Shown piece by piece: positions 1-5,479 of a stretch of DNA of 8,074 nucleotides. The DNA comes from Alphaproteobacteria bacterium (GTDB taxonomy: Bacteria > Pseudomonadota > Alphaproteobacteria > Micavibrionales > CSBR16-224). The position numbers and the translations under genes are program-made. The DNA is taken from NCBI GenBank assembly GCA_006226225.1, contig SBHI01000159.1, forward strand, positions 1 to 8,074, written 5' to 3'. Numbering within the stretch: position 1 is the first letter of the stretch; every line of letters begins with the position of its first letter. Below the pieces are notes generated by a model. The model was not told the origin of the DNA and made no database searches. It worked only from the letters and a program-made list of their open reading frames with translations.

Positions 1-867
1 CATTTTTGCCAGCTCTTTCGGGTGATCGGTAATCACGGCGCTGATATGCGGCGCAGTTTTGGGATCTGATAAAAGCTTTTTCAACGCCTTGTTTTTGGCA
101 GGGGGTTTCTTTGCTGATTCCCAAATGGCGATTTTGATATTTGGGAAATGTGTCTTCAGCATTTTGATCTTCTTCGCATTCAGGTTCGAGGCGTGCATCA
201 CCGCCACATCGGGCGCGGCGGTTTTCATTATGCCGCTTTTGACGGCGGCGCTGTTGAAACCGGTATAAAAACGGTTTTTGCCGTTTTGGCTCCAGGGATG
301 AATTGGGGTGTTGGCCTTGCCTTTACCGGAAAAAATTATGCCGCGGCGGAGGTCGGGGGCAAGCTGGGCAGCTTCGGCAATGGCGTGAATATCAAAGGAA
401 GTCAGTGTAATCTGGCTGCGTTTTATCTGCCCCTTTTTCACGGCTTTGTCGATTTCTTTTAAAACGGGGCGCAGCGCATCTGCACCCTTCAGTTCAATAT
501 CAATCTCCTTGCCCGGATATTTTGCCGCCAGCGCGAATAATTCTGACAGACGCGGAACTTTTGCTCCTTTTTTCAGGCGCAGCGTGTCAATCTCGTCATC
601 ATTGATCTGGTCAATGCGGCGGCCTTTCAGCTTTTTGGAGGAGGCACGATCAAGACAGTATTTCAGCATATTGACGGTGCGGTCATAGAGTTTGGGAATT
701 TTTAGCCGCCCGATATCATGGATTAGAAAGGGCGTATCCTCGGCAGAAACGGAGACATCGGTTTCAATGCCGTCACAATTCTTGAACGCGGTTTCAAAGG
801 CAGCCAGTGAATTGTCATCCGTGGCTTTGTCATGCCGCTGCCCGCGATGTCCGATGATTTTGACCAA
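1..867 (-). CDS. Glycerophosphodiester phosphodiesterase family protein, C-terminus cut by window edge
   Basis: Predicted to hydrolyse glycerophosphodiesters to sn-glycerol 3-phosphate and an alcohol, with a metal-dependent TIM-barrel GDPD domain. I see 289 codons open to the left edge. The family signature is complete: HRG at residues 7-9, the metal-binding pair E35 and D37 in GIETDV, the catalytic histidine H50 in IHD, E125 and K127 in IELK, TSFD at 156-159 and the late VITDHP motif at 278-283. No signal peptide is present, so a cytoplasmic UgpQ-like enzyme is likely rather than a periplasmic GlpQ. There is no ATG ahead of HRG. The only start that keeps the motif is TTG at 867, with GGGA about 7 nt upstream and an in-frame TAA just before that. 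The substrate cannot be told from the sequence. The gene lies 86 nt behind the lipoprotein gene, with no clear terminator between them. The family call is firm; the start is less so. Confidence 0.9.
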   Translation of the reverse strand, partial: MVKIIGHRGQRHDKATDDNSLAAFETAFKNCDGIETDVSVSAEDTPFLIHDIGRLKIPKLYDRTVNMLKYCLDRASSKKLKGRRIDQINDDEIDTLRLKKGAKVPRLSELFALAAKYPGKEIDIELKGADALRPVLKEIDKAVKKGQIKRSQITLTSFDIHAIAEAAQLAPDLRRGIIFSGKGKANTPIHPWSQNGKNRFYTGFNSAAVKSGIMKTAAPDVAVMHASNLNAKKIKMLKTHFPNIKIAIWESAKKPPAKNKALKKLLSDPKTAPHISAVITDHPKELAKM

Positions 868-953
868 ATGCGTTTCCCAAAAATGGTGAAAGAGGCTTTA
901 GCCTAGCATGGGGAAGGAAAAACAAAAAGCCCCGCAAATGATAAGAAAACTTA

Positions 954-1205
954 TTACTTTACGATAAGCTTTATGCTCACGGGTTTTGTTGCTGTGTCGT
1001 CAGATTGTACTTGTTCTAACACTTCAGAGGTGCAGGGGACATTTGTCATGTTGATTCCTTGCCACGCAAAACACAGATTTGTTTTGGTGTCTTGCGTATA
1101 AACAGTTTCATTTGTAGCTTGTACAGCGTCGTCTTGGATTCTGACTTCACACCCAGCTAAAACAAATGCACCACCAAGGATCAAAGTTGGAAATGTTTTT
1201 TTCAT
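954..1205 (-). CDS. Small putative lipoprotein of unknown function
   Basis: An 83-residue protein with a clear type II signal peptide: K2-K3, a hydrophobic stretch at about 5-17, then the lipobox LAGC with the acylated cysteine at C19. The mature part is only about 65 residues, polar, without further membrane segments. It has two cysteines, C45 and C58, that could form a disulfide outside the cytoplasm. I do not recognise the family and assign no function. The residue after C19 is Glu, not Asp, so an outer-membrane location is possible by the E. coli rule, which may not hold here. The Shine-Dalgarno is weak (GGCGG about 7 nt before ATG). Base composition is clearly AT-richer than in the flanking genes, which suggests separate acquisition or a poorly constrained gene. 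It lies between tRNA-Cys and the phosphodiesterase gene, all on the minus strand. Confidence 0.7.
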   Translation of the reverse strand: MKKTFPTLILGGAFVLAGCEVRIQDDAVQATNETVYTQDTKTNLCFAWQGINMTNVPCTSEVLEQVQSDDTATKPVSIKLIVK

Positions 1206-1239
1206 TTTAAAACCGCCGTTAAATTATTTTAATCGATAG

Positions 1240-1268
1240 AAATTACCGTAATTTACATACTTCGTCAA
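1240..1268 (-). promoter_or_regulatory. Possible promoter with an overlapping palindrome, upstream of the lipoprotein gene
   Basis: On the minus strand a TTGACG hexamer (1263-1268) is followed after 17 nt by TAATTT (1240-1245), a weak -10. The implied start near 1233 would give a leader of about 28 nt before the lipoprotein ATG. A palindrome, AAATTAC-C-GTAATTT (1240-1254), covers the -10 element and part of the spacer, where a repressor could bind. The -35 match is good and the -10 is poor, so this is tentative. Confidence 0.3.
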
Positions 1269-1310
1269 TTCGACGGCGATTAAGTAATTAATTTCAATGA
1301 TTTAGTTTAT

Positions 1311-1384
1311 TGGAGGCACGGGCCGGAATCGAACCGGCGTACGAGGATTTGCAGTCCTCTGCATGACCACTCTGCCACCGCGCC
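1311..1384 (-). tRNA. tRNA-Cys (anticodon GCA)
   Basis: A complete 74-nt cloverleaf on the minus strand. The acceptor stem is GGCGCGG paired with CCGTGCC, including one G-U pair. The anticodon stem GAGGA/TCCTC encloses the loop CTGCAAA, which gives anticodon GCA. The T arm is GCCGG-TTCGATT-CCGGC. The discriminator base is U73, the known identity element for cysteine tRNA, and the CCA end is encoded at 1311-1313. The short D stem (GCA/TGC) is normal for this tRNA. I see no direct repeat of its 3' end nearby that would mark an integration site. Confidence 0.97.
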
Positions 1385-1541
1385 ATTTATAGTATTTCCC
1401 ATTTACCCGTACAGTTTGTTAACCTGCGGTCTTGCTGTACTCACGTATATTTATACGCTGCGTGCGGCGCGCCTTGGTTGCCGCCTGTACGAACAAAGCG
1501 AAAATACTCTAAAACAAAGAGTGTGTCTTTCAACAGCGTAA

Positions 1542-1569
1542 CATATACCGCAACGGGCAGTATTGTCAA
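1542..1569 (-). promoter_or_regulatory. Candidate sigma70-type promoter upstream of tRNA-Cys
   Basis: A perfect TTGACA (1564-1569) is separated by 16 nt from TATATG (1542-1547) on the minus strand. Transcription would start near 1535 and give a tRNA precursor with a leader of about 150 nt. I could not find a better promoter closer to the tRNA. It begins just past the hairpin that may end the upstream redox operon. Between this promoter and the tRNA (1385-1541) I see no gene, only short inverted repeats. Confidence 0.45.
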
Positions 1570-1579
1570 AATGAATCTG

Positions 1580-1605
1580 CCGCTTTGCAGGTGCAGGGAA
1601 AGCGG
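1580..1605 (-). terminator. Hairpin just after the AhpD-like gene, possible terminator
   Basis: The arms CCGCTTT and AAAGCGG form a 7-bp stem with a 12-nt loop, 8 nt beyond the stop codon of the AhpD-like gene. The following minus-strand sequence is only mildly U-rich (CAGATTCATTTT), so it may be a weak or Rho-assisted terminator, or a 3'-end stabilising hairpin. Confidence 0.4.
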
Positions 1606-1613
1606 GCGGAGTT

Positions 1614-1976
1614 TTACGCCGCCGCGCTGTTTTCCACCACAGCCAGTTCCTTGTCCCAGACCGCCATCGCGCGGCGGACATGCGGAATGGTGATGGAACC
1701 GCCGACCAGTAGCCCGATAGAGACGGCATCAGCAAGCTCTTCACTCGTCACGCCCGCCTTGTGGCATTCGATCAAATGGTAAAGAATGCAGTCATCGCAG
1801 CGCAGCACCAGCGAGGCGGTAAAGCCCAGCAGCTCTTTGGTCTTTTTATCCAACGCGCCTTGCTCATAGGTTTTGGCATCCAGCCCGTAAAAACGCTTCT
1901 GGCTGGAATTGGCGTATTTCGCCAGAATCTCGTTATACTCTGTGCGTTCCTGCTGAAATTTTTCGATCTTTGACAT
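1614..1976 (-). CDS. Carboxymuconolactone decarboxylase family protein, AhpD-like
   Basis: A 120-residue cytoplasmic protein of the CMD/AhpD fold. It carries E48, C60, C63 and H67. The spacing E-x11-C-x2-C-x3-H is the same as the catalytic set of the mycobacterial peroxidase-system protein AhpD (E118, C130, C133, H137), which supports a thiol-disulfide redox role rather than lactone decarboxylation. The segment after it, about 75-103 with a GG pair at 92-93, also fits the family. The ATG at 1976 is preceded by AAGGAAA at suitable spacing. The start lies inside the 3' end of the flavoprotein gene, with a 44-nt overlap in another frame, so translation is probably coupled. The N-terminal 45 residues are helical and charged, without a signal peptide. 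The physiological electron donor and target are unknown; the neighbouring flavoprotein is a possible partner by context only. Confidence 0.85.
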   Translation of the reverse strand: MSKIEKFQQERTEYNEILAKYANSSQKRFYGLDAKTYEQGALDKKTKELLGFTASLVLRCDDCILYHLIECHKAGVTSEELADAVSIGLLVGGSITIPHVRRAMAVWDKELAVVENSAAA

Positions 1977-3414
1977 GGTTGTTTTCCTTTCTATTTTCTT
2001 GATGATTTTTTGTTTCAGGTAAAGTTAAAACGTAAGAGAGTGCGTCCCGCGCCGCATCGCGGCTGTGTTCGCGGAAGGTTTCAACCCCCCAGCGTGTCGC
2101 ATTGGTTTGCGGGCCGGTGACATATAATCCGGCGCAGTTTTGTTTGCCGGGACGGATTGAGGCTTTGTCTTTTGGGTGCCGCGCCAGTGCGTCTGCTTTA
2201 TCTGCGGCGCGGGCAAGTTTGTCGACGGCCAGCCCGTTTTTGTCAAAAGCGCTGCGTCCCAATGCGGCGGAATTGAATAAATGTGCAATTTTTATTTTGC
2301 CGCCGATAGTAAAACCGCCATCTGCATCTTGCCGCAATGTGTCGGCATTTATGTCTTGCCGGATGATTTCGACTTGTCCGTTATTCTGTAGTTTCTGGAA
2401 CAGGCGAAAACGCTCCGGCGTGGTCGGATTGGCGTAATATTTATCAATCAGTCCGGTAAATTTGCGGATATCGTCTCCCTGCGGGTGATGCGCAGCAGCT
2501 TTTAAAAAGCCCTGTTTATCAAAACCCGTCAGCACATGGCCAAGGGTGAAACCTTCCGCTTCGGCATTTTTGATTTCTTTGGCGAAAGCCTGTTTCAGAA
2601 CATCGAAACAACTATTGCTGTCCAGTTTATCAGGTGTCAGGAACTGTAGTTCATAGCGTGGGGCATCTTCACCGAATTTTTTCGGGTCAAATTCCCACGG
2701 CAGAATATTATCGCGGGAGAAGAGATAGATTTTCTCCTTTGTGCCCAGCGCCTCCAGCGTTGCGAGACAGTCCATCATGCTTTGTCCTGTGCCGATAATG
2801 CCGATATTGCCTGTAGCGGTGTTAACTTCGCGCGCAATATCGGCTTTGTGAAAAGGGGATTGCTGATAATGCGGCACCCCTTGCAAATGCTGCCAGTCGC
2901 GGTTTTGTAAGTGACCTGTGGTAAGAACAACAGCATCACTTTTGATCGTTAAGCCGCTTTTGAGCGTAACACGGTAACTACCATTCTGTTGCGGAGTCAA
3001 ATCATCGGCCTCGGCAGAGATCAGGCTGGTTTTCAATTTGCCACCGCTTTGCTTGGCTGTTTCCAGCGCATCATTTAAAAGCTCATCCAGATAGCGGCGG
3101 TACAGACGGCGCGGCACGAAACTGTCTTCATCACTGCCGGGGTCATTCTTCTCCAGCCAGCGTGTGAAATGCTGCGGGTCATCTGCAAAAGGTGACATCA
3201 GCTTGGCGGGCTGGTTTAAAAGAAAGACGTCATCATCGGCGTTATAGGCAATACCTGCCCCGAAATTTCCGGATTTTTCAATCCAGTTGATTTCCACAGC
3301 CGGTGCATCTTGCGGCGCGTTCTGGTAGGCTTTCACCTGTTCATAAAAAACGGTCAGACCGGAAAGCCCGCCACCGATAATCGTAATTGTTTTTGTATTA
3401 TATTGTTGCGACAT
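1933..3414 (-). CDS. FAD/NAD(P)-binding protein, YdhS/COG4529-like (NAD_binding_9 family)
   Basis: A 493-residue soluble flavoprotein-like oxidoreductase of unknown substrate. The N-terminal dinucleotide fold has GGGLSG at 14-19, preceded by hydrophobic strand residues, and an acidic end of strand 2 near E46. FGAGIAY at 51-57 and NQPAKLMS at 67-74 are typical of the FAD-NAD(P)-binding family that includes E. coli YdhS. A second Rossmann-like motif, GIIGTGQSMMD, lies at 205-215, and LTTGH at 164-168 matches the usual FAD-domain strand. The YVTGP region at 431-435 closes the fold. The last 25 residues are unusually Lys/Asn/Glu-rich; they are encoded where the ribosome-binding site and start of the next gene sit. 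The ATG at 3414 follows GGGA about 9 nt upstream, with an in-frame TGA just before it, so this start is well bounded. A terminator-like hairpin lies immediately upstream, which suggests controlled expression. The exact reaction cannot be assigned. Confidence 0.85.
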   Translation of the reverse strand: MSQQYNTKTITIIGGGLSGLTVFYEQVKAYQNAPQDAPAVEINWIEKSGNFGAGIAYNADDDVFLLNQPAKLMSPFADDPQHFTRWLEKNDPGSDEDSFVPRRLYRRYLDELLNDALETAKQSGGKLKTSLISAEADDLTPQQNGSYRVTLKSGLTIKSDAVVLTTGHLQNRDWQHLQGVPHYQQSPFHKADIAREVNTATGNIGIIGTGQSMMDCLATLEALGTKEKIYLFSRDNILPWEFDPKKFGEDAPRYELQFLTPDKLDSNSCFDVLKQAFAKEIKNAEAEGFTLGHVLTGFDKQGFLKAAAHHPQGDDIRKFTGLIDKYYANPTTPERFRLFQKLQNNGQVEIIRQDINADTLRQDADGGFTIGGKIKIAHLFNSAALGRSAFDKNGLAVDKLARAADKADALARHPKDKASIRPGKQNCAGLYVTGPQTNATRWGVETFREHSRDAARDALSYVLTLPETKNHQENRKENNHVKDRKISAGTHRV

Positions 3415-3430
3415 TTTTCACATCCCAAAT

Positions 3431-3471
3431 AAAAAAGCGAAACACGGGAAAGCTGTTAAAAGCCCTGTTTC
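3431..3471 (-). terminator. Intrinsic-terminator-like hairpin directly before the flavoprotein start
   Basis: Reading the minus strand, arm GAAACAGGG (3463-3471) pairs with CCC-G-TGTTTC (3439-3448). The stem is 9 bp with one bulged G and a 14-nt loop. It is followed by GC and six U (3436-3431), then A and UUU. This is a good Rho-independent terminator shape. It ends about 17 nt before the ATG at 3414 and abuts its GGGA ribosome-binding site, so it lies in the 5' leader of that gene rather than behind a gene. Confidence 0.6.
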
Positions 3472-3523
3472 AACGGTTTAGTTTTTTGATTTTTGGAATG
3501 TGCTGGGTAAAAAAGCGCGACAT

Positions 3524-3554
3524 CCGCTTTGGCGGCAGAGGGTCAGCCTCTGCC
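3524..3554 (-). promoter_or_regulatory. Two overlapping, mutually exclusive hairpins in the leader
   Basis: Hairpin 1 has a perfect 8-bp stem, GGCAGAGG/CCTCTGCC (3534-3541 with 3547-3554), and a 5-nt loop that holds the TGA stop of the small reading frame. Hairpin 2 is CCGC-CAAA-GCGG (3524-3535) and shares 3534-3535 with hairpin 1, so both cannot form fully together. A run of six U on the minus strand follows at 3514-3509. Hairpin 1 is the more stable. The geometry resembles attenuator leaders, but hairpin 2 is short. Confidence 0.45.
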
Positions 3555-3605
3555 GGGGGTCATCATGCGCATCATGGCGCGGAATGATTGTCTCGCGTTT
3601 GTCAT
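3543..3605 (-). CDS. Candidate 20-codon leader peptide, Met/Arg-rich, probably leaderless
   Basis: ATG at 3605 to TGA at 3543. The peptide starts MTNARQSF, has the cluster MMRMM at residues 11-15 and ends PGRG. Five of 20 residues are Met and four are Arg. No Shine-Dalgarno can be placed, because the ATG is only 6 nt past the predicted -10 element; the predicted transcription start is the A of the ATG, so translation would be leaderless. The stop codon sits in the loop of hairpin 1. The peptide is too short to assign to a family. Support comes from its position between promoter and hairpins and not from homology. Chance is a real alternative. Confidence 0.35.
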   Translation of the reverse strand: MTNARQSFRAMMRMMTPGRG

Positions 3606-3611
3606 GTGTCT

Positions 3612-3641
3612 ACTGTAACCGTGATTCGCGGATTCTGTCAA
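3612..3641 (-). promoter_or_regulatory. Near-consensus sigma70-type promoter for the leader region
   Basis: Minus strand TTGACA (3636-3641), an 18-nt spacer, then TACAGT (3612-3617). The -35 is perfect and the -10 matches 4 of 6. It lies in the gap after the xerC stop codon at 3668, and the predicted start is near 3605. It could drive the flavoprotein/AhpD-like operon through a leader of about 190 nt, or a short RNA of about 175 nt that ends at the terminator-like hairpin at 3431-3471. Confidence 0.6.
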
Positions 3642-3667
3642 GTGAGGTTTTATTGCGCCGCACCATT

Positions 3668-4702
3668 TTATTGCTCGGTTTGGTCAAGACGGGCGCGCGG
3701 ATGGCAGTTTTGATAGACTTTCAGTAATGCCTCGTCACTGAGTTCCGTGTAGCGCTGCGTGGTTTTTAATGAAGCGTGGCCAAGCAGTTCCTGAATAATA
3801 CGCAAATTCGCACCTTCCTCCAGTAGATGGGTGGCAAAACTGTGACGCAGGCTGTGCGGCGTCATATGTTCGGGTAGGCCCAACTGGCGGCGCAGCAGTT
3901 TCATGCGCTGGCGCACAATGCCCGGATGCAGCCGCCCGCCGCGCGTGCCATAGAAAAACGGCTCATTCTTATCGGCAGGCAGAAAGGGGCAGCTGTCGCG
4001 GTAATAATCCAGCGCCTGCCAGACCACGGGAATGACGGGCACATCGCGCTGTTTGCCACCTTTACCGGTAACACGCAACGGTAAAGCCTTTTTAGACGGA
4101 TCGAAAGACGGGATATCCCCCGCATTCACATCGGCCGCCTCAGCAACACGCAGTCCGGTTCCGTAAAGAAGGAACAGCAATGCTTTATCCCGCGCCTTGA
4201 TCCAGTCATCTTCGGGTTTGATCAGCTGGTCAGCACCGTCCATGGCGGTTTTTGCCTGATTTTGTGTCAGAACTTTCGCCAGTTTCTGGGGGCGTTTCGG
4301 TGTGCGGACATATTGAATGGCGGGGTTATGCAGATAGCCCTGAATGTCCAGCCAGCGGAAAAAGCTGCGGATAGAGGCGAGCGCCCTTGCGCGCGATGCC
4401 GCAGAATTCCCGGCAATAGTCTTCTTTGCCAGCCATGAACGGAAATCGGTGATCCTCAAATCGCCGAAAGTGTCCATCGATGGCGGCTGGCCATGGTGTT
4501 CGGTGACAAACAGCAGAAAATCGCGCAGATCCTTGAAATAGGCGCGCAGACTGTGCTGCGACATGCGTTTTTCGCTGGCAAGATATATGTGCCATTTCAG
4601 GATTTTCTCTTCAAGATCGGCGGCGGCAAGGCTGGCCGTACCTTTGTAAAAACCTTCTGGCGGGACGGTTACACCGGAATTTGAAGCCATAGCCGGATGC
4701 AT
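3668..4702 (-). CDS. xerC: Site-specific tyrosine recombinase XerC
   Basis: Acts with XerD at dif sites to resolve chromosome dimers before cell division. All catalytic residues are visible: R185 in GTGLR, K214 in TGKGGK, H283 and R286 in HSLRH, H309 in LGHA and the nucleophile Y318 in QRYT. The N-terminal SAM-like DNA-binding domain spans about 30-125 and the catalytic domain about 145-330. At 344 residues it is longer than E. coli XerC (298), mainly through a poorly conserved N-terminal 25 residues and some loop residues. It begins within the 3' end of the DUF484 gene. Two starts are possible, ATG 4702 (34-nt overlap) and ATG 4690 (22-nt overlap); neither has a strong Shine-Dalgarno, consistent with coupled translation. 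The DUF484 neighbour is typical of chromosomal xerC and argues for XerC rather than XerD or a mobile-element integrase. I see no clear intrinsic terminator directly after it. Confidence 0.95.
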   Translation of the reverse strand: MHPAMASNSGVTVPPEGFYKGTASLAAADLEEKILKWHIYLASEKRMSQHSLRAYFKDLRDFLLFVTEHHGQPPSMDTFGDLRITDFRSWLAKKTIAGNSAASRARALASIRSFFRWLDIQGYLHNPAIQYVRTPKRPQKLAKVLTQNQAKTAMDGADQLIKPEDDWIKARDKALLFLLYGTGLRVAEAADVNAGDIPSFDPSKKALPLRVTGKGGKQRDVPVIPVVWQALDYYRDSCPFLPADKNEPFFYGTRGGRLHPGIVRQRMKLLRRQLGLPEHMTPHSLRHSFATHLLEEGANLRIIQELLGHASLKTTQRYTELSDEALLKVYQNCHPRARLDQTEQ

Positions 4703-5340
4703 CTTTCTACGACTTCAGCCAGAAAACCGACATGGTCAATGGCTTGATCGTGGTGGAACATATCAGGGTTGCGTGACCCGAAGGCGATAATGCCCAGCGG
4801 CGTATTGGATCCGACCTGCATTTGGATCAGCGCTTGCGAATGGACGAGTCCGGCGGCCGGACCGAAAATTTCCTCGGATCCGCGGATATGACCTTGCAGC
4901 AAACCGTCACCATCACGCAGCCATTTTTTGATTGTGCCGGGAGACACAACACGCACACCCTTCAGATGGACGTTGTGGATGCCCGGCTCATTCGCTTCAA
5001 TGACCAGTGAGACAACATCAACATCCATAATGACAGCAAAATCATGGGTGACGATTTCAATGAATTCTTCAAAACTGCGTGCCTCCAACGCACTGAGGAC
5101 GGCCGCTTGCACGCGGTCGTAAATATCAAGATTGGCACGGGTGACGCTGATTAGCTGGTTTTGCACATCAACTGCGTCGTCACGGTCTTTTTTCAGCTTA
5201 TCGACCATGAATTTTTGGAAATCGGCAACGCCTTTGCCCAGATCGGCGGCGGGAATATCAAGATGATCCAGTAGCTCGGGATGTTTTTGCAGAAACTCCG
5301 GATGCGTTTTTAAATAGGCAATCACATCTTTTTCATTCAT
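4669..5340 (-). CDS. DUF484 family protein (GAF-like)
   Basis: A 223-residue cytoplasmic protein from the start chosen here. The N-terminal helix carries the family signature with DVIAYLKTHPEF at 5-16 and a PELL at 21-24. A charged, probably coiled-coil helix follows to about 65, then a GAF-like domain at about 70-215 including LGIIAFGSRNPDMF (182-195). The function is unknown; members usually sit directly before xerC, as here. I prefer the ATG at 5340, because the family signature begins four residues later and GAG-A-rich sequence lies upstream. An in-frame ATG at 5403 would add 21 low-complexity residues but has no ribosome-binding site. The 3' end overlaps xerC by 34 nt. The upstream region holds inverted repeats and a possible small reading frame. 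Confidence 0.88.
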   Translation of the reverse strand: MNEKDVIAYLKTHPEFLQKHPELLDHLDIPAADLGKGVADFQKFMVDKLKKDRDDAVDVQNQLISVTRANLDIYDRVQAAVLSALEARSFEEFIEIVTHDFAVIMDVDVVSLVIEANEPGIHNVHLKGVRVVSPGTIKKWLRDGDGLLQGHIRGSEEIFGPAAGLVHSQALIQMQVGSNTPLGIIAFGSRNPDMFHHDQAIDHVGFLAEVVERCIRLWLQIPV

Positions 5341-5419
5341 GTTTTTTTCTCGCAGGGCGGCGGTCGGTGAGGCTGTCATGGCGGTGGCTTTTAAGTTTGG
5401 CATTAATCATGGAGGGCAA
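5333..5419 (-). CDS. Possible 28-codon basic leader peptide ahead of the DUF484 gene
   Basis: A strong AAGGAG (5429-5434) lies 9 nt before a TTG at 5419 that opens a 28-codon frame ending at 5333. The frame overlaps the DUF484 start by 8 nt in the form ATGAATGA, a layout suited to translational coupling. The product is rich in Arg, Lys and His with no recognisable family. An internal ATG exists at 5410. The AAGGAG is too far (about 25 nt) from the longer DUF484 start at 5403 to serve it. Evidence is the ribosome-binding site and overlap only, so it may be chance. Confidence 0.22.
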   Translation of the reverse strand: MPSMINAKLKSHRHDSLTDRRPARKKHE

Positions 5420-5432
5420 AGATCTTTGCTCC
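5411..5432. repeat. Inverted repeat upstream of the DUF484-xerC operon
   Basis: A perfect 12-bp palindrome CAAAGATCTTTG (5417-5428) is flanked by GGAG on one side and CTCC on the other, with two extra G residues on the left, so the whole 22 nt can fold into a near-complete stem. No U-run follows in the minus direction, so an operator or an mRNA 5' structure that hides the AAGGAG is more likely than a terminator. Confidence 0.4.
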
Positions 5433-5436
5433 TTTC

Positions 5437-5465
5437 AGTATGCCGCAAAACAGATTGCGGAGCAA
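5437..5465 (-). promoter_or_regulatory. Weak candidate promoter for DUF484-xerC
   Basis: Minus strand TTGCTC (5460-5465), a 17-nt spacer, then CATACT (5437-5442). The spacer is filled by the inverted repeat CCGCAA/TTGCGG (5443-5448 with 5455-5460). Hexamer matches are only 3 of 6 and 4 of 6, so this rests on spacing and position after the transaldolase terminator. Confidence 0.25.
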
Positions 5466-5479
5466 TCGGCAAGGCAAAG

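Noticed and set aside
868..953. Terminator between the lipoprotein and phosphodiesterase genes
   Set aside because: There is a GGGGC followed by T-runs on the minus strand, but the only pairing is a 4-bp GGGG/CCCC over a long T-rich loop, plus a 4-bp AGGC/GCCT near the TTG start. Neither makes a convincing terminator.
1505..1522. Small hairpin ACTCT/AGAGT followed by ATTTT on the minus strand
   Set aside because: The stem is only 5 bp and AT-rich; it is too weak to call a terminator.
1451..1744. 97-codon minus-strand frame across the end of the AhpD-like gene and the following gap
   Set aside because: It overlaps the conserved AhpD-like coding region in another frame, has an Arg/Pro/Ser-rich product typical of GC-rich off-frame translation, and crosses a promoter and hairpin.
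2102..2437. 111-codon plus-strand frame inside the flavoprotein gene
   Set aside because: It is fully antisense to a conserved coding region and has no domain, signal or ribosome-binding evidence.
3668..4702. Tyrosine recombinase near a tRNA gene as a mobile-element integrase
   Set aside because: The DUF484 neighbour, the overlap with it and the core gene order mark it as chromosomal XerC. The tRNA is more than 2 kb away and no attachment-site repeats or phage genes are present.
5341..5403. Longer DUF484 start at 5403
   Set aside because: The extra 21 residues are outside the family signature and have no ribosome-binding site; the ATG at 5340 fits better, though this cannot be settled from sequence alone.
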